From positions 1 to 64,000 of the forward strand of contig DASPFV010000340.1 in the NCBI GenBank assembly GCA_035620975.1: 64,000 nt of DNA. The letters are read 5' to 3'. The stretch comes from DASPFV01 sp035620975. Lineage in GTDB: Bacteria > Acidobacteriota > Vicinamibacteria > Vicinamibacterales > 2-12-FULL-66-21. Below the pieces are notes generated by a model, which was not told where the DNA came from, ran no database searches, and saw nothing but the letters and a program-made list of their open reading frames with translations. The position numbers were made by a program, and so were the translations under genes. Positions 16,569-27,006 of this stretch are shown here, in pieces; the first letter of the stretch is position 1, and each line of letters starts with the position of its first letter.

Positions 16569-17345
16569 ATGTTCGACGAGGGCTCGGGCCCGCCGATCGT
16601 CGTCATTCCGGGGCTGCAGGGCCGGTGGGAGTGGATGAAGCCGGCGTTGTGGGAGCTGGCGCGGGGCTGCCGGGCCGTGTCGTACTCGCTCTGTGGCGAT
16701 TTCGGCTCCGGGACGAAGGTCAACGGGTCGGGATTCGACATCTTTGTCGATCAGCTCGATCGCGTGCTGGACACCGCCGGCGTCGAGCGTGCGGCCGTCT
16801 GCGGAGTGTCGTTCGGCGGCTTCATCGCGCTGCGCTATGCCGCGTCGAGGCCCTCGAGGGTGAACGGGCTCATCCTCACGTCCGCCCCGGCGCCGGGGTT
16901 CAACCCGAGCGTGCAGCAGACGCGCTGGCTGGCGCGCCCCTGGCTCTCGGCGCCGGCGTTCGTGGCAACGGCGCCGATCCGTCTGTGGCCCGAGATCCGG
17001 ACGTCGCTCTCGAGCTGGCGCGAGCGGGTCGCCTTCGCCGCCGCTCAGACCGGGCGCATCGCGGCGGCGCCGATGATCCCATCGCTCATGTCCGACCGGA
17101 TGCGCCGGACGGAGGGAGTGGACTTCCAGGCCGACTGCCGCCGCGTGCAGGCTCCCGTCCTCGTCGTCACCGGCGAGGAGGGACTCGACCGGGTCGTCCC
17201 CGTACGAGTGACGCGCCGCTACACGACGATTTTCCCGGGCGCGACATACGAGATGATGGAGGGCACGGGCCACATGGGCATGTTGACGCAGCCGAAGAAG
17301 TACGCCCGGATCGTGAGCACGTTCGTCCATGCCAACCATCGATGA
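16569..17345 (+). CDS. Alpha/beta-hydrolase in the beta-oxidation operon
   Basis: A 258-residue alpha/beta-hydrolase-fold protein. The oxyanion and nucleophile regions are visible: IVVIPGLQGRWEWMKPAL, and GVSFGG with the nucleophile Ser. The acid is probably the Asp in GLDRVVP, and the His lies in GTGHMG. It has no signal peptide, so it is cytoplasmic. Lying between fadN and fadA suggests an acyl-ester or acyl-CoA thioesterase role that feeds or relieves beta-oxidation, but the substrate cannot be read from sequence. It overlaps the next hydrolase gene by 17 nt, indicating coupling. MFDEGSGPPIVV is typical of the start of this fold, supporting the ATG used. Confidence 0.8.
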   Translation: MFDEGSGPPIVVIPGLQGRWEWMKPALWELARGCRAVSYSLCGDFGSGTKVNGSGFDIFVDQLDRVLDTAGVERAAVCGVSFGGFIALRYAASRPSRVNGLILTSAPAPGFNPSVQQTRWLARPWLSAPAFVATAPIRLWPEIRTSLSSWRERVAFAAAQTGRIAAAPMIPSLMSDRMRRTEGVDFQADCRRVQAPVLVVTGEEGLDRVVPVRVTRRYTTIFPGATYEMMEGTGHMGMLTQPKKYARIVSTFVHANHR

Positions 17346-17982
17346 TCTGATCGGACCGGCCGGGCGCCTCGAAGCGCTGCTGGACGAGCCGGCGAGCGGC
17401 TCTCCGGTGCGCGCCGCCGTGGCCTTCGCGCATCCGCACCCGCAGTTCGGCGGGACGATGCACACCAAGGCGGTCTACCAGGGCGCGAAAGCGCTCGCCC
17501 GGATCGGCTGCGCCGTGCTGCGATTCAACTTCAGGGGCGTCGGGGCAAGCGGGGGCGAGTTCGATCGGGGCCCGGGCGAGAAGGCGGACTTCACGGCCGC
17601 ACTCGATTACCTGGCCGCCCGGTACCCGGGGCGGCCGCTGTGGGCCGCCGGTTTCTCCTTCGGCTCCTGGGTGGCGCTCGAAGTCGGCGCGGCCGACGAC
17701 CGCGTCTCGGTCCTCATCGGCATCGCGCCGCCGGTGGCCACTTCCGTTTCGGGAGAGGCGTACGAGTTCCCGGGCACGCTCGCCAGCACGAAGCCGAAGT
17801 TCCTGGTGCAGGGGGAAGCGGACGAGGTCTGCCCGCTCGAGGCGCTGTGGCAGTTCTATGGGCGCCTCGAGGAACCCAAGGAACTGGCAGTGATCGACGC
17901 CGCGGATCACCTGTTCGAAGGACGGACGCAGGAGGTCGGAGAGGCGCTCGAGGATCTGCTGGGCGACTTCGAGACGTCGTAA
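17329..17982 (+). CDS. Small alpha/beta-hydrolase (dienelactone-hydrolase-like)
   Basis: A 217-residue cytoplasmic hydrolase. Motifs: HPHPQFGGTMHTKAVY near the N-terminus, RFNFRGVGASGG, the nucleophile elbow GFSFGS, the acid in GEADEVCP and the His in DAADHLFEG. This fits the compact alpha/beta-hydrolase group annotated as alpha/beta superfamily hydrolases of the YsgA/dienelactone type. It overlaps the previous hydrolase by 17 nt and precedes fadA, so the pair was probably recruited together into the fatty-acid operon. Substrate unknown. A GGTTC repeat tract separates it from fadA. Confidence 0.8.
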   Translation: MPTIDDLIGPAGRLEALLDEPASGSPVRAAVAFAHPHPQFGGTMHTKAVYQGAKALARIGCAVLRFNFRGVGASGGEFDRGPGEKADFTAALDYLAARYPGRPLWAAGFSFGSWVALEVGAADDRVSVLIGIAPPVATSVSGEAYEFPGTLASTKPKFLVQGEADEVCPLEALWQFYGRLEEPKELAVIDAADHLFEGRTQEVGEALEDLLGDFETS

Positions 17983-17987
17983 CTTAC

Positions 17988-18036
17988 AGGGTTCAGGGTT
18001 CAAGGTTCAGGTTCGAGGTTCAAGGTTCGAGGTTCA
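17988..18036 (+). repeat. GGTTC repeat tract between the hydrolase and fadA
   Basis: Seven GGTTC words separated by 1-2 purines fill the 60-nt gap downstream of the hydrolase stop and upstream of the fadA ATG. The tract is in the sense orientation. The same family follows stops at 4149, 16546 and 30510. It leaves fadA without an evident Shine-Dalgarno sequence. Confidence 0.7.
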
Positions 18037-18042
18037 ACACTC

Positions 18043-19209
18043 ATGCGAGACGCAGTCATCGTGTCGGCGGTGAGGACGGCGGTCGGAAAAGCGCCGCAGG
18101 GGACGCTCAGGAACACGAGGCCGGATGAAATGGGGGCGGCGGTGATTGCCGAGGCGCTTCGGCGCGCGCCCGGGATCGAGCCGGGCGAGATTGACGACGT
18201 GATCCTGGGCTGCGCGATGCCGGAGGCCGAGCAAGGGCTGAACGTGGCCCGCATTGCGAGCCTGCGGGCGGGCGTTCCTGTCTCCGCCTCCGCTGTGACG
18301 GTCAACAGGTTCTGCTCGTCGGGGCTGCAGTCGATTGCTTACGGCGCCGAACGGATCATGGCCGGCTTCGCCGACGCCGTCGTGGCCGGCGGCACCGAGT
18401 CGATGAGCCTCGTGCCGATGGGCGGACACAAAGTCTCGCCCAACCCCGCGCTCGTCGACAGCTACCCGGACGTCTACCTGTCGACCGGCCTCGTCGCGGA
18501 GAACCACGTGCGCGAGGCGTCGGTGAGCCGGGAGGAACAGGACGCCTTTGCGCTCGAGAGCCACCGGCGCGCCGTGGCCGCGATTGACTCCGGCCGGTTC
18601 CGTGAGGAGATCGTGCCGATCCCGGTGGAGCTGGCAGTCGACGGCGGCGAGCGGCGCCGGCTGACGTTCGAGATCGACGAGGGACCGCGCCGCGATACGT
18701 CCCTCGAGGCGCTCGCGAAGCTCAAGCCGGCCTTCCACGTGAAGGGGTCCGTCACGGCCGGCAACTCGTCGCAGACGAGCGACGGGGCGGCGGCGGTAGT
18801 GGTCACCAGCGGCGAACGCGCGCGCCAGATCGGTCTGACGCCGCTGGCCAGGTTCGTGGCGTTCGCGACCGCCGGCGTCGAGCCCGAGCGCTTCGGCATC
18901 GGGCCGGTGCCGGCGATCCGCAAGGCGCTGAAGCTCGCCGGCCTGACGCTGGATCGGATCGACCTCGTGGAGCTCAACGAAGCGTTCGCGGCGCAGGTCA
19001 TCGCCTGTCTGCGCGAACTGCCCATCGACCCGGACCGGCTCAACGTGAACGGCGGCGCCATTGCGCTCGGCCATCCGCTGGGCTGCACCGGCGCACGACT
19101 CACGACGAGCCTGCTCTACGAGATGAAGCGACGGAATGCCCGGTACGGACTGGTCACGATGTGCGTCGGCGGCGGCATGGGCGCGGCCGGGATCTTCGAG
19201 CGCGCGTAG
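18043..19209 (+). CDS. fadA: Acetyl-CoA C-acyltransferase (thiolase), FadA
   Basis: A 388-residue thiolase catalysing the last beta-oxidation step, cleavage of 3-ketoacyl-CoA by CoA. The acylated cysteine is in VNRFCSSGLQ. The histidine is in NGGAIALGHPLGCTGAR. The second cysteine is in MCVGGGMGAAG close to the C-terminus. The length is usual for degradative thiolases. It lies fourth among the structural genes of the beta-oxidation operon. A 52-nt copy of its own 3' end, including the stop codon, is repeated 163 nt downstream (19321-19372), a scar of a local duplication. Confidence 0.94.
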   Translation: MRDAVIVSAVRTAVGKAPQGTLRNTRPDEMGAAVIAEALRRAPGIEPGEIDDVILGCAMPEAEQGLNVARIASLRAGVPVSASAVTVNRFCSSGLQSIAYGAERIMAGFADAVVAGGTESMSLVPMGGHKVSPNPALVDSYPDVYLSTGLVAENHVREASVSREEQDAFALESHRRAVAAIDSGRFREEIVPIPVELAVDGGERRRLTFEIDEGPRRDTSLEALAKLKPAFHVKGSVTAGNSSQTSDGAAAVVVTSGERARQIGLTPLARFVAFATAGVEPERFGIGPVPAIRKALKLAGLTLDRIDLVELNEAFAAQVIACLRELPIDPDRLNVNGGAIALGHPLGCTGARLTTSLLYEMKRRNARYGLVTMCVGGGMGAAGIFERA

Positions 19210-19320
19210 CGCCGCGTCGCACTCGTGACCAATTCACGAGGTCACAGCGCCGGCGGCCCGAGCCGAGCGCGACGGCGCGAGGCGAGCGCGAGCGGGGGTG
19301 GGGCCCCGCGAGCATGAAAA

Positions 19321-19372
19321 GATGTGCGTCGGCGGCGGCATGGGCGCGGCCGGAATCTTCGAGCGCGCGTAG
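19321..19372 (+). pseudogene. Duplicated 3' fragment of fadA
   Basis: These 52 nt match 19158-19209 (the last codons and stop of fadA) at 51 of 52 positions; the one difference is GGGATC to GGAATC. The copy would encode CVGGGMGAAGIFERA plus stop, in a position with no upstream thiolase sequence. The 111 nt between the copies are G/C-rich and not thiolase-like. It is best explained by a recent partial duplication or a nearly complete deletion of a second thiolase gene. Confidence 0.85.
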
Positions 19373-19418
19373 CCGGTTGCAGGCGGGAAGCTGAAGTCTG
19401 ACAAGAGAGGCACCTACC

Positions 19419-21164
<1,746 letters not shown>

Positions 21165-21761
21165 ATGCGCCCGCTCCGCGCGGCTCTGGCGGCCCTGATC
21201 CTCCTCACGGCGGCGTGCGCGCGCGAGCTGACCTACGAGCAAGAAGTTGGCGCCTGGCGCGCGGAGAAAGACCAGTTCATGCGCTCGGCGGATTCTCCCG
21301 TGCCAGGCCCGGAACGGGCGGGCTTCCCGCCGCTCACGTATTTCCCGGTCTCGGAAGAATACCGCGCCCCGGCATCGCTCACTGTCGCGCCTGGCACGGA
21401 CGTCATGGAGATGTCGACGTCGACGGGCCAGCGGCGGAAGATGAGGCGGATTGGCACGCTGGCCTTCACATTGAAGGGCGAGCCGCTGGCGCTGACGGCG
21501 TTCGCGGACGCCTCCGATACCGAACTCCGCCGTCTCTTCGTGCCCTTCGGCGACCTCACCAACGGCGCCGAGACCTACCCGGGCGGGCGGTATCTCGATC
21601 TCGACCGAACGGCGACCGGCATCTACGACCTGGACTTCAATCGCGCGTATCATCCGTTCTGCCTGTTCAACCCGCAGTACGACTGCCCGCTTCCCCCGCG
21701 CGAGAACCGGTTGCAGGTGCCGGTACGCGCAGGCGAGCGGCTCGGCCCACCCCCGGCCTGA
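21165..21761 (+). CDS. DUF1684 lipoprotein
   Basis: A 198-residue predicted lipoprotein: MRPLRAALAALILLTAAC with the lipobox Cys at 18. The C-terminal half has the DUF1684 landmarks YPGGRYLDLD, YDLDFNRAYHPFCLFNP and DCPLPPRENRL. The family is widespread in Acidobacteriota, Bacteroidetes and Actinobacteria with no established biochemical role. The gene abuts the fadE stop with no spacing, so it may be co-transcribed with the beta-oxidation genes as well as from its own box. Confidence 0.85.
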   Translation: MRPLRAALAALILLTAACARELTYEQEVGAWRAEKDQFMRSADSPVPGPERAGFPPLTYFPVSEEYRAPASLTVAPGTDVMEMSTSTGQRRKMRRIGTLAFTLKGEPLALTAFADASDTELRRLFVPFGDLTNGAETYPGGRYLDLDRTATGIYDLDFNRAYHPFCLFNPQYDCPLPPRENRLQVPVRAGERLGPPPA

Positions 21762-21809
21762 GGCGCCCGTGACGGCTGCCCTCCCAGCCAGGTTCCAGCC
21801 GGCCAGGCG

Positions 21810-22463
21810 ATGATCGCCGCCATCGTCTTCGACTTCGACGGCGTGCTCGCCGACTCCGAACCGCTGCATCTGAGCGCGTTCCAGGAGGTGCTGGCCTCGC
21901 TCGGGGCGGCGCTGCCGCGCGAGGAGTACTACGCGGACTATCTCGGCTTCGACGACGCAGGCGTGTTCCGCGCCGTCGCGGAGGCTCGCGGCCTGACGGT
22001 GAGCACCGCCGGGATCCAGGCGCTCGTCGCCGAGAAGGCCCGCACGATGGAGTCGCTGATGGGACACGTCGACGTCCTGTACCCGGGCGCCCGGGACTGC
22101 GTTCGCCGGCTCGCGTCGACGTGGCCGCTGGGCATCGCGTCCGGGGCGCTTCGCCACGAGATCGAGGCCGTGCTCGCGCAGCACGATCTGTCCGCGCTCT
22201 TCCGGTTCATCGTCGCGGCCGGCGAGACGGCCGCCAGCAAGCCGGCTCCTGATCCATACCGACGGGCCGCGGCCCTGCACGGCGTCGACCCCTCGGAGTG
22301 CCTCGCCATCGAGGACTCGCGCTGGGGAATCGAATCGGCCAAGGCCGCCGGGCTCTCGTGCGTGGCCGTCACCCACACCTATTCTGTCTCGGAGCTGCTC
22401 GACGCGGACGCGATCGTCGGCTCGCTGGCGGAGCTGACGCCGGACCTGGTCCGGTCGCTCTGA
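21810..22463 (+). CDS. HAD-superfamily phosphatase (phosphoglycolate / beta-phosphoglucomutase-like)
   Basis: A 217-residue cytoplasmic HAD subfamily IA protein. Motif I is VFDFDGVLADSEP with the nucleophile Asp. Motif II is the Ser in GIASGAL. The lysine is in ASKPAPDPY, and motif IV is AIEDSRWGIESAKAAG. The helical cap between residues 20 and 85 fits the beta-phosphoglucomutase/phosphoglycolate-phosphatase type. The substrate cannot be assigned from sequence alone. It lies between the DUF1684 gene and the SirB1-like gene, all on the plus strand. Confidence 0.85.
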   Translation: MIAAIVFDFDGVLADSEPLHLSAFQEVLASLGAALPREEYYADYLGFDDAGVFRAVAEARGLTVSTAGIQALVAEKARTMESLMGHVDVLYPGARDCVRRLASTWPLGIASGALRHEIEAVLAQHDLSALFRFIVAAGETAASKPAPDPYRRAAALHGVDPSECLAIEDSRWGIESAKAAGLSCVAVTHTYSVSELLDADAIVGSLAELTPDLVRSL

Positions 22464-22490
22464 GTGCGGGCAGGACACTGGAAGCTGCTT

Positions 22491-22496
22491 TACAAT
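22491..22496 (+). promoter_or_regulatory. -10 box (TACAAT) of the SirB1-like gene
   Basis: TACAAT ends 6 nt before the GTG at 22503. The spacing predicts transcription starting on the start codon itself and decides for GTG 22503 over the longer in-frame opening at 22464. Confidence 0.5.
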
Positions 22497-22502
22497 CGAT
22501 CC

Positions 22503-23444
22503 GTGCCGTTCAGCCTGCACCTGCAGTCCCGTGCCGGACAGGTCGCCGCGGCGCTCGAGGGGGCGCTGACCTCGCCGGGCGAGGATCTCGCTCCTGCCGC
22601 GCTCGCGATCGCGCGGATCGAGTATCCGTCGCTGGATCCGTCGCGGTATGTCGCGATCCTCGACCGCATGGGCGCGGACGTCCGGACCCGGTTGGCTGCC
22701 CGGGGACGGCTGTCCGCCGAGGACGCCCTCCAGGCCTTCCACGAGTACTTGTACGACGAGCAGGGATTCACCGGGAATCGCGACCGCTACGACGATCCCC
22801 GCAACAGCTTTCTGAACGAGGTCCTCGATCGCCGGATGGGCATTCCGATCAGCCTCGCGATCGTGTACCTGGAGGTCGCGCGCCGGGCGCACCTCGACGT
22901 CGCCGGCGTGAACTTCCCGGGCCATTTCCTGCTGCGGGTGGCGCTGGCCGGCGGCCGCCGCTCGCTCGCGCCGGACGTGCTCATCGTCGATCCCTTCCAC
23001 AGCGGCGCCCGTCTGTCGGAAAGCGACTGCCGCGAGCTGCTGCGGCAGCACGTCGGCGATGCCGCCGCGTTCGATCGTTCGCTGCTCGACCCGGCGACGC
23101 GGCACGACATCGTCGTGCGTGTCCTGGTCAATCTCAAGCGGCTCTACGTCCGCATGCGATCGTTCCCGCAGGCCCGCCTCGTCTCGGACCTGCTGCTCGC
23201 AGTGGATCCATCGGCGATCACCGAGCTGCGCGACCGCGGCCTCCTGGCCTATCACCTGCAGGACTTCGCCGCGGCGCTTCGCGATCTCGAGGCGTACCTG
23301 CGGCTCCTCCCCCGGAGACCGGCCGACGAGGTGTCGGTCGAGGCCCTGCTCGAGTCCACCGATGACAGCGAAGGCATCGGGGAAGAGGCTCAGATCTGGG
23401 AGCACGTGAAGACCCTCCGCAAACGGGTCGCCGGTTTCAACTGA
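22503..23444 (+). CDS. SirB1-family transglutaminase-like/TPR protein
   Basis: A 313-residue cytoplasmic protein starting at GTG. The central region (DRYDDPRNSFLNEVLDRRMG and IPISLAIVYLEVARR, then GVNFPGHFLLRV) is the SirB1 transglutaminase-like core. The residue after the PIS motif is Leu, not a catalytic cysteine, so peptidase activity is unlikely; the His in FPGHF is kept. The C-terminal third forms TPR-like helices (LVSDLLLAVDPSAITELRDR). SirB1/YchA homologues are conserved but of unclear function. A small A/T-rich palindrome follows the gene. Confidence 0.8.
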   Translation: MPFSLHLQSRAGQVAAALEGALTSPGEDLAPAALAIARIEYPSLDPSRYVAILDRMGADVRTRLAARGRLSAEDALQAFHEYLYDEQGFTGNRDRYDDPRNSFLNEVLDRRMGIPISLAIVYLEVARRAHLDVAGVNFPGHFLLRVALAGGRRSLAPDVLIVDPFHSGARLSESDCRELLRQHVGDAAAFDRSLLDPATRHDIVVRVLVNLKRLYVRMRSFPQARLVSDLLLAVDPSAITELRDRGLLAYHLQDFAAALRDLEAYLRLLPRRPADEVSVEALLESTDDSEGIGEEAQIWEHVKTLRKRVAGFN

Positions 23445-23472
23445 CCTGCGCAGCCTGGTTGGATCCAGTAAT

Positions 23473-23489
23473 CCAATTCATTGAATTGG
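23473..23489. promoter_or_regulatory. 17-bp perfect palindrome CCAATTCA-T-TGAATTGG
   Basis: It lies 28 nt after the SirB1-like stop and about 240 nt before the TonB-receptor gene, in an unusually A/T-rich spot. It has 8-bp perfect arms. It could be an operator for the receptor transcription unit or a weak hairpin; no U-tract follows, so a terminator is unlikely. Confidence 0.35.
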
Positions 23490-23615
23490 AACCCGCTCCA
23501 GGGCCCAGTCACGCAAATTCAGGGACAGGTAATCGCAATCTCGTGACGAATGTCGTGACGAGTGAAGTGCCGGCCTGCGAGAACGTTACGGACGCCGTAC
23601 TCCAGAGGTGTCCCG

Positions 23616-23705
23616 ATGTCCCGGACCTGGGACGAATGGCACAAAGACTGCTGGGCCGCCTTGCTGGCTCAGTCTGAGTGGCCTGAGCACTTGTTCCACC
23701 CCTGA
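23616..23705 (+). CDS. Possible 29-codon Trp-rich leader peptide upstream of the TonB-dependent receptor
   Basis: An ATG with an AGAGG Shine-Dalgarno about 9 nt upstream opens a 29-codon frame MSRTWDEWHKDCWAALLAQS... ending HLFHP-stop, 25 nt before the receptor ATG. Four of 29 residues are Trp, far above expectation. It could be a leader peptide controlling the receptor, a small protein, or chance. No attenuator-like alternative hairpins with a U-tract are obvious. Confidence 0.3.
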   Translation: MSRTWDEWHKDCWAALLAQSEWPEHLFHP

Positions 23706-23730
23706 GTTCTTGATCCACGGAGGAGACACG

Positions 23731-26706
23731 ATGAGAGTGCGCTTCACCGCCTTCCTGGCGGCCCTGGCCCTGGCGGCCAGCGTCGTCCCGGGCCTGGCGC
23801 AGCAGCGGACCGGTGAAATCACCGGCCGGGTCACCGACAACACGGGGGCCGTGCTGCCAGGGGCCACGGTCACGCTCACGGGCACGACGCTCATCCAGCC
23901 GCTTATCGCGACGACGAGCACGACGGGCACGTACAACTTCCCGCGCATCCCGATCGGCACCTACGCCGTCAAGTACGAGCTGCCGGGCTTCAAGACGGTG
24001 GTCCGCGACGGGATTCAGATCACGATTGGCTTCACCGCCCAGGTCGACCAGCAGCTCGAGATCTCGACGGTGCAGGAAACCGTGACGGTCAGCGGGGAGA
24101 GTCCGATCGTCGACACCAAGACGACGGCCGAGCGGACGACGTTCGATCTCGAATCGCTGCAGAACCTGCCGTCGGCGCGCGACCCGTGGGTCATGCTCGA
24201 GCGGACGCCGGGGATCGCGATGGACCGCGCCAACGTCGGCGGCACGCAGTCAGGGCAGCAGTCCGGCTACGTCTCGCGCGGCAGCGGCAGTGGCAACAAC
24301 AAGTGGTCGGTCGACGGCGTGGACATCACGGACATGTCGGCCACGGGCGCCTCGCCGATGTACTACGACTTCGACATGCTGCAGGAGATGCAGGTGACGA
24401 CGGGCGGGGCGGACGCGTCGCAGCAGACGGGCGGCGTCGGCATCAACTTCGTGACGCGCTCGGGGACGGACCGCTTCCGCGGATCCGGCCGCTACTACAT
24501 CACCGACGAGAGCCTCCAGGCGGACAACATCACCGACGAGGTGAAGCTGCAGCGGTCGGGTTCGGGCCAGCCGATCCAGAACATCAAGGACTACGGCTTC
24601 GAAGTGGGCGGCCCGATCGTCCGCGGCAAGCTGTGGTACTGGGGCAGCTACGGCAAGCAGGACATCAAGGCCGGGATCGTGGGCTTCTACCTGCCCACGG
24701 CCGAGTGCCAGGCGATGAAAGCGGCGCTCGCGGCCGATCCGCTGGCTCCCTTCTCCACCGACGCGCAGCGCGCGTGCCTCGGCACGGACGGCACCGAGCT
24801 GAACAACTACAACTGGAAGATCAACTGGGCGCCCTTCCGGGGCAACAACTTCTCGTTCCAGAACACGTGGGCCGAAAAGTTCAAGAACGCCCGTGACGCG
24901 TCCGACACGCGGCCGATCGAGACGACGTATCGCCAGCGCGCGGTCTCGAAAGAGTTCGGGACGTACGGCTGGGACGTGGGCCCGGGGCCGCTCTGGAAGG
25001 CCGGCGACCAGCACATCATCAACGACCGCTGGATGGTCGACATGCAGTGGTCGCACCTGGGCAACAACTTCATCCTCGACTTCCACGACGACAGCCTGAC
25101 CGACGTGCAGCCGCTCTTCGAGATCTCGAACGGCGTCTGGGGCCGGTCGTTCCTGCGCAACGGCCCGTTCATCCGGCCGACGCACAGCTTCGACGTGAAC
25201 ACCAGCTATTTCCTGCCGGCGTTCCTCGGCGGCGACCACGCCTTCAAGGCGGGCTACCGCTGGCGCACGGCGGGGGAGCATTCCGAAGTCCACCGCGGCG
25301 GCAACACGGTCGGGCGACTGCAGAACGGCGTTCCGGCGGAAGCGGACCTGTATCGTGACTCGGTGGTGGACTACAAGCTGTACACCCAGGCCCTCTATCT
25401 GCAGGACACCTACACGTGGAACCGTGTGACGATGAACCTCGGCCTGCGCTGGGATCGCCAGGACAACGAAGCCCTGTCCTCCTCGGTGCCCGCGCATCCG
25501 TTCCTGTCGGACTGGCTGCCGGCCGTGACGTTCGGTGGCGCCGACTCCGGCGTCGTGTGGAACGACGTCTCGCCGCGCGTCGGCATGAACTACGACTTCT
25601 CGGGCATCGGCAAGACGATCGGCAAGGCCTCCTTCGCCGTCTACTTCGGCCAGATGTCGCCGAATCAGGGGGTCAGCCCCCTCAACCCGGTGACGGAAGC
25701 CCTGATCCGCTTCCCCTGGACGGACAGCAACGGCGACATGGTGGTCCAGCGGGCCGAGCTCGACACCAGCCGTATCCTGAATTTCGGCGGCAACTACAAC
25801 CCCGACAACCCGTCGCAGCTCACCACGACGGGTTCGACCGATCCCAACGTGAAGAACGATCGCACGAAGGAGTTCATGGTCGGCCTCGACCACGAGCTGG
25901 CGCGGAACCTGGCGATCAGCGGCAACTACATCTGGCGCAAGTACGACCGGTTCTTCTGGAACGATCGGCTGAACTTCACGAGCGCCGACTACCGCGCCGT
26001 GCCGTTCACCCCGACCTGCTCGGTCTCGGGGGCGCGCTGCGAGACGGCGACGTACTACGAGCCGACGATCCCGATCCCGGCGCCGTACGTGTACACGAAC
26101 ATCCCCGACCGGTACCGTGACTACAACGGCATCGAGCTGGTGCTGAGCAAGCGCTACTCCGATCGCTGGATGGGCACGGTCAGCTACGCCTACAACGACT
26201 CGGTCGACTACTGGGATTCGCCGAACTCGTACGAGGACCCGACGAACATCGCCCAGCAGAACGGCGGCCAGTTCGCGCCGGAGTCGGGCGGGTCGGGCAT
26301 CGACAACGTCTTCACGAACGCGAAGTGGCTCGTGAAGGCCAGCGGGATGTACACGACGCCGCTGTGGGACATCAACGTGGCGGGGAACTTCAACAGCCGC
26401 CAGGGCTATCCGTTCCCGCAGGCCGTCCGCACGCCGTCGCGCGCGAACCGCGCCGGCACCGCCGACGTGCTGCTCGACACGCTGGGCGACGTCCGGCACC
26501 CGAACTTCTCGATCCTCGATCTGCGGATCGACAAGGCGTTCACGTTCGGAACGGCGCGCCTGGTGCCCAGCATGGACGTGTTCAACGTCTTCAACTCGAA
26601 CACCGTGCTCGCCCGGCGGCGGCTCCAGGGCGCGAACAACGCGAACTTCATCAGCGGCATCGTGGCGCCGCGGGTGATCCGGTTCGGCGTCCGGATCAAC
26701 TGGTAG
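23731..26706 (+). CDS. Oar-like TonB-dependent receptor with N-terminal carboxypeptidase-regulatory domain
   Basis: A 991-residue outer-membrane protein. Signal peptide MRVRFTAFLAALALAASVVPGLAQ; residues about 28-110 are a carboxypeptidase-regulatory-like domain (GEITGRVTDNTGAVLPGATV). A plug domain follows (LQNLPSARDPWVMLERTPGI ... GSGSGNNKWSVDGVDITDMS ... GVGINFVTRSGTD). A long beta-barrel rich in aromatic and polar residues ends FGVRINW, with the terminal aromatic expected for BAM insertion. This Oar/SusC-like build is multiplied in Acidobacteriota and is linked to uptake of oligomers or siderophores; the ligand here is unknown. Codons are strongly biased to G/C, as in highly expressed genes. 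GGAGGAG lies 6 nt before the ATG. Two hairpins 230-300 nt downstream probably terminate it. Confidence 0.92.
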   Translation: MRVRFTAFLAALALAASVVPGLAQQRTGEITGRVTDNTGAVLPGATVTLTGTTLIQPLIATTSTTGTYNFPRIPIGTYAVKYELPGFKTVVRDGIQITIGFTAQVDQQLEISTVQETVTVSGESPIVDTKTTAERTTFDLESLQNLPSARDPWVMLERTPGIAMDRANVGGTQSGQQSGYVSRGSGSGNNKWSVDGVDITDMSATGASPMYYDFDMLQEMQVTTGGADASQQTGGVGINFVTRSGTDRFRGSGRYYITDESLQADNITDEVKLQRSGSGQPIQNIKDYGFEVGGPIVRGKLWYWGSYGKQDIKAGIVGFYLPTAECQAMKAALAADPLAPFSTDAQRACLGTDGTELNNYNWKINWAPFRGNNFSFQNTWAEKFKNARDASDTRPIETTYRQRAVSKEFGTYGWDVGPGPLWKAGDQHIINDRWMVDMQWSHLGNNFILDFHDDSLTDVQPLFEISNGVWGRSFLRNGPFIRPTHSFDVNTSYFLPAFLGGDHAFKAGYRWRTAGEHSEVHRGGNTVGRLQNGVPAEADLYRDSVVDYKLYTQALYLQDTYTWNRVTMNLGLRWDRQDNEALSSSVPAHPFLSDWLPAVTFGGADSGVVWNDVSPRVGMNYDFSGIGKTIGKASFAVYFGQMSPNQGVSPLNPVTEALIRFPWTDSNGDMVVQRAELDTSRILNFGGNYNPDNPSQLTTTGSTDPNVKNDRTKEFMVGLDHELARNLAISGNYIWRKYDRFFWNDRLNFTSADYRAVPFTPTCSVSGARCETATYYEPTIPIPAPYVYTNIPDRYRDYNGIELVLSKRYSDRWMGTVSYAYNDSVDYWDSPNSYEDPTNIAQQNGGQFAPESGGSGIDNVFTNAKWLVKASGMYTTPLWDINVAGNFNSRQGYPFPQAVRTPSRANRAGTADVLLDTLGDVRHPNFSILDLRIDKAFTFGTARLVPSMDVFNVFNSNTVLARRRLQGANNANFISGIVAPRVIRFGVRINW

Positions 26707-26727
26707 CGCGGCACGCACCGCGGGTCC

Positions 26728-26862
26728 CCCGGATCGCGGGGGCCCGCGGATCTCCCTGACGGGTCGCGGATTTCCGCGGGATTGTCCGGGACGGGACGCG
26801 GGTCTCCGCGGATCTGTTTCGCCACGGGGCGCGGATGAACGCGAATCTCCCTGACGGGGCAC
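26728..26862 (+). repeat. GCGGAT-type repeats after the TonB-receptor stop
   Basis: Scattered GCGGAT/GCGGG words and a duplicated TCTCCCTGACGGG (26751-26763 and 26846-26858) occupy the first 160 nt after the receptor stop. They are all in the sense orientation of that gene. Together with the hairpins and the 27090 repeats they fill the 457-bp gap up to 27164, in which I see no gene. Confidence 0.7.
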
Positions 26863-26939
26863 CGACGCCAGTAGATGGCGTGGCACGTTTGAGGGATCGA
26901 GGATTGGTACGGGCCTGCTCGGGCTCGAGGGGGAGGAGG

Positions 26940-27006
26940 AGGCAGGACCGTTGCGAATGCGGTCCTGCCTGACAGCAGAGAGGGCGGGCCATCCGGCCCG
27001 CCTTTT
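26940..27006 (+). terminator. Double-hairpin intrinsic terminator
   Basis: The first hairpin has a perfect 11-bp stem (AGGCAGGACCG, 9-nt loop, CGGTCCTGCCT, 26940-26970). The second is GGCGGGCC-ATCC-GGCCCGCC followed by TTTT (26983-27006). The U-tract is on the plus strand, so it ends transcripts coming from the receptor gene. The first stem is symmetric enough to slow polymerase from either side. This is the clearest terminator in the window. Confidence 0.85.

Noticed and set aside
23459..23677. A 72-codon frame upstream of the TonB receptor
   Set aside because: It has no ribosome-binding site, no hydrophobic or domain features, and overlaps the better-supported 29-codon frame in another phase.
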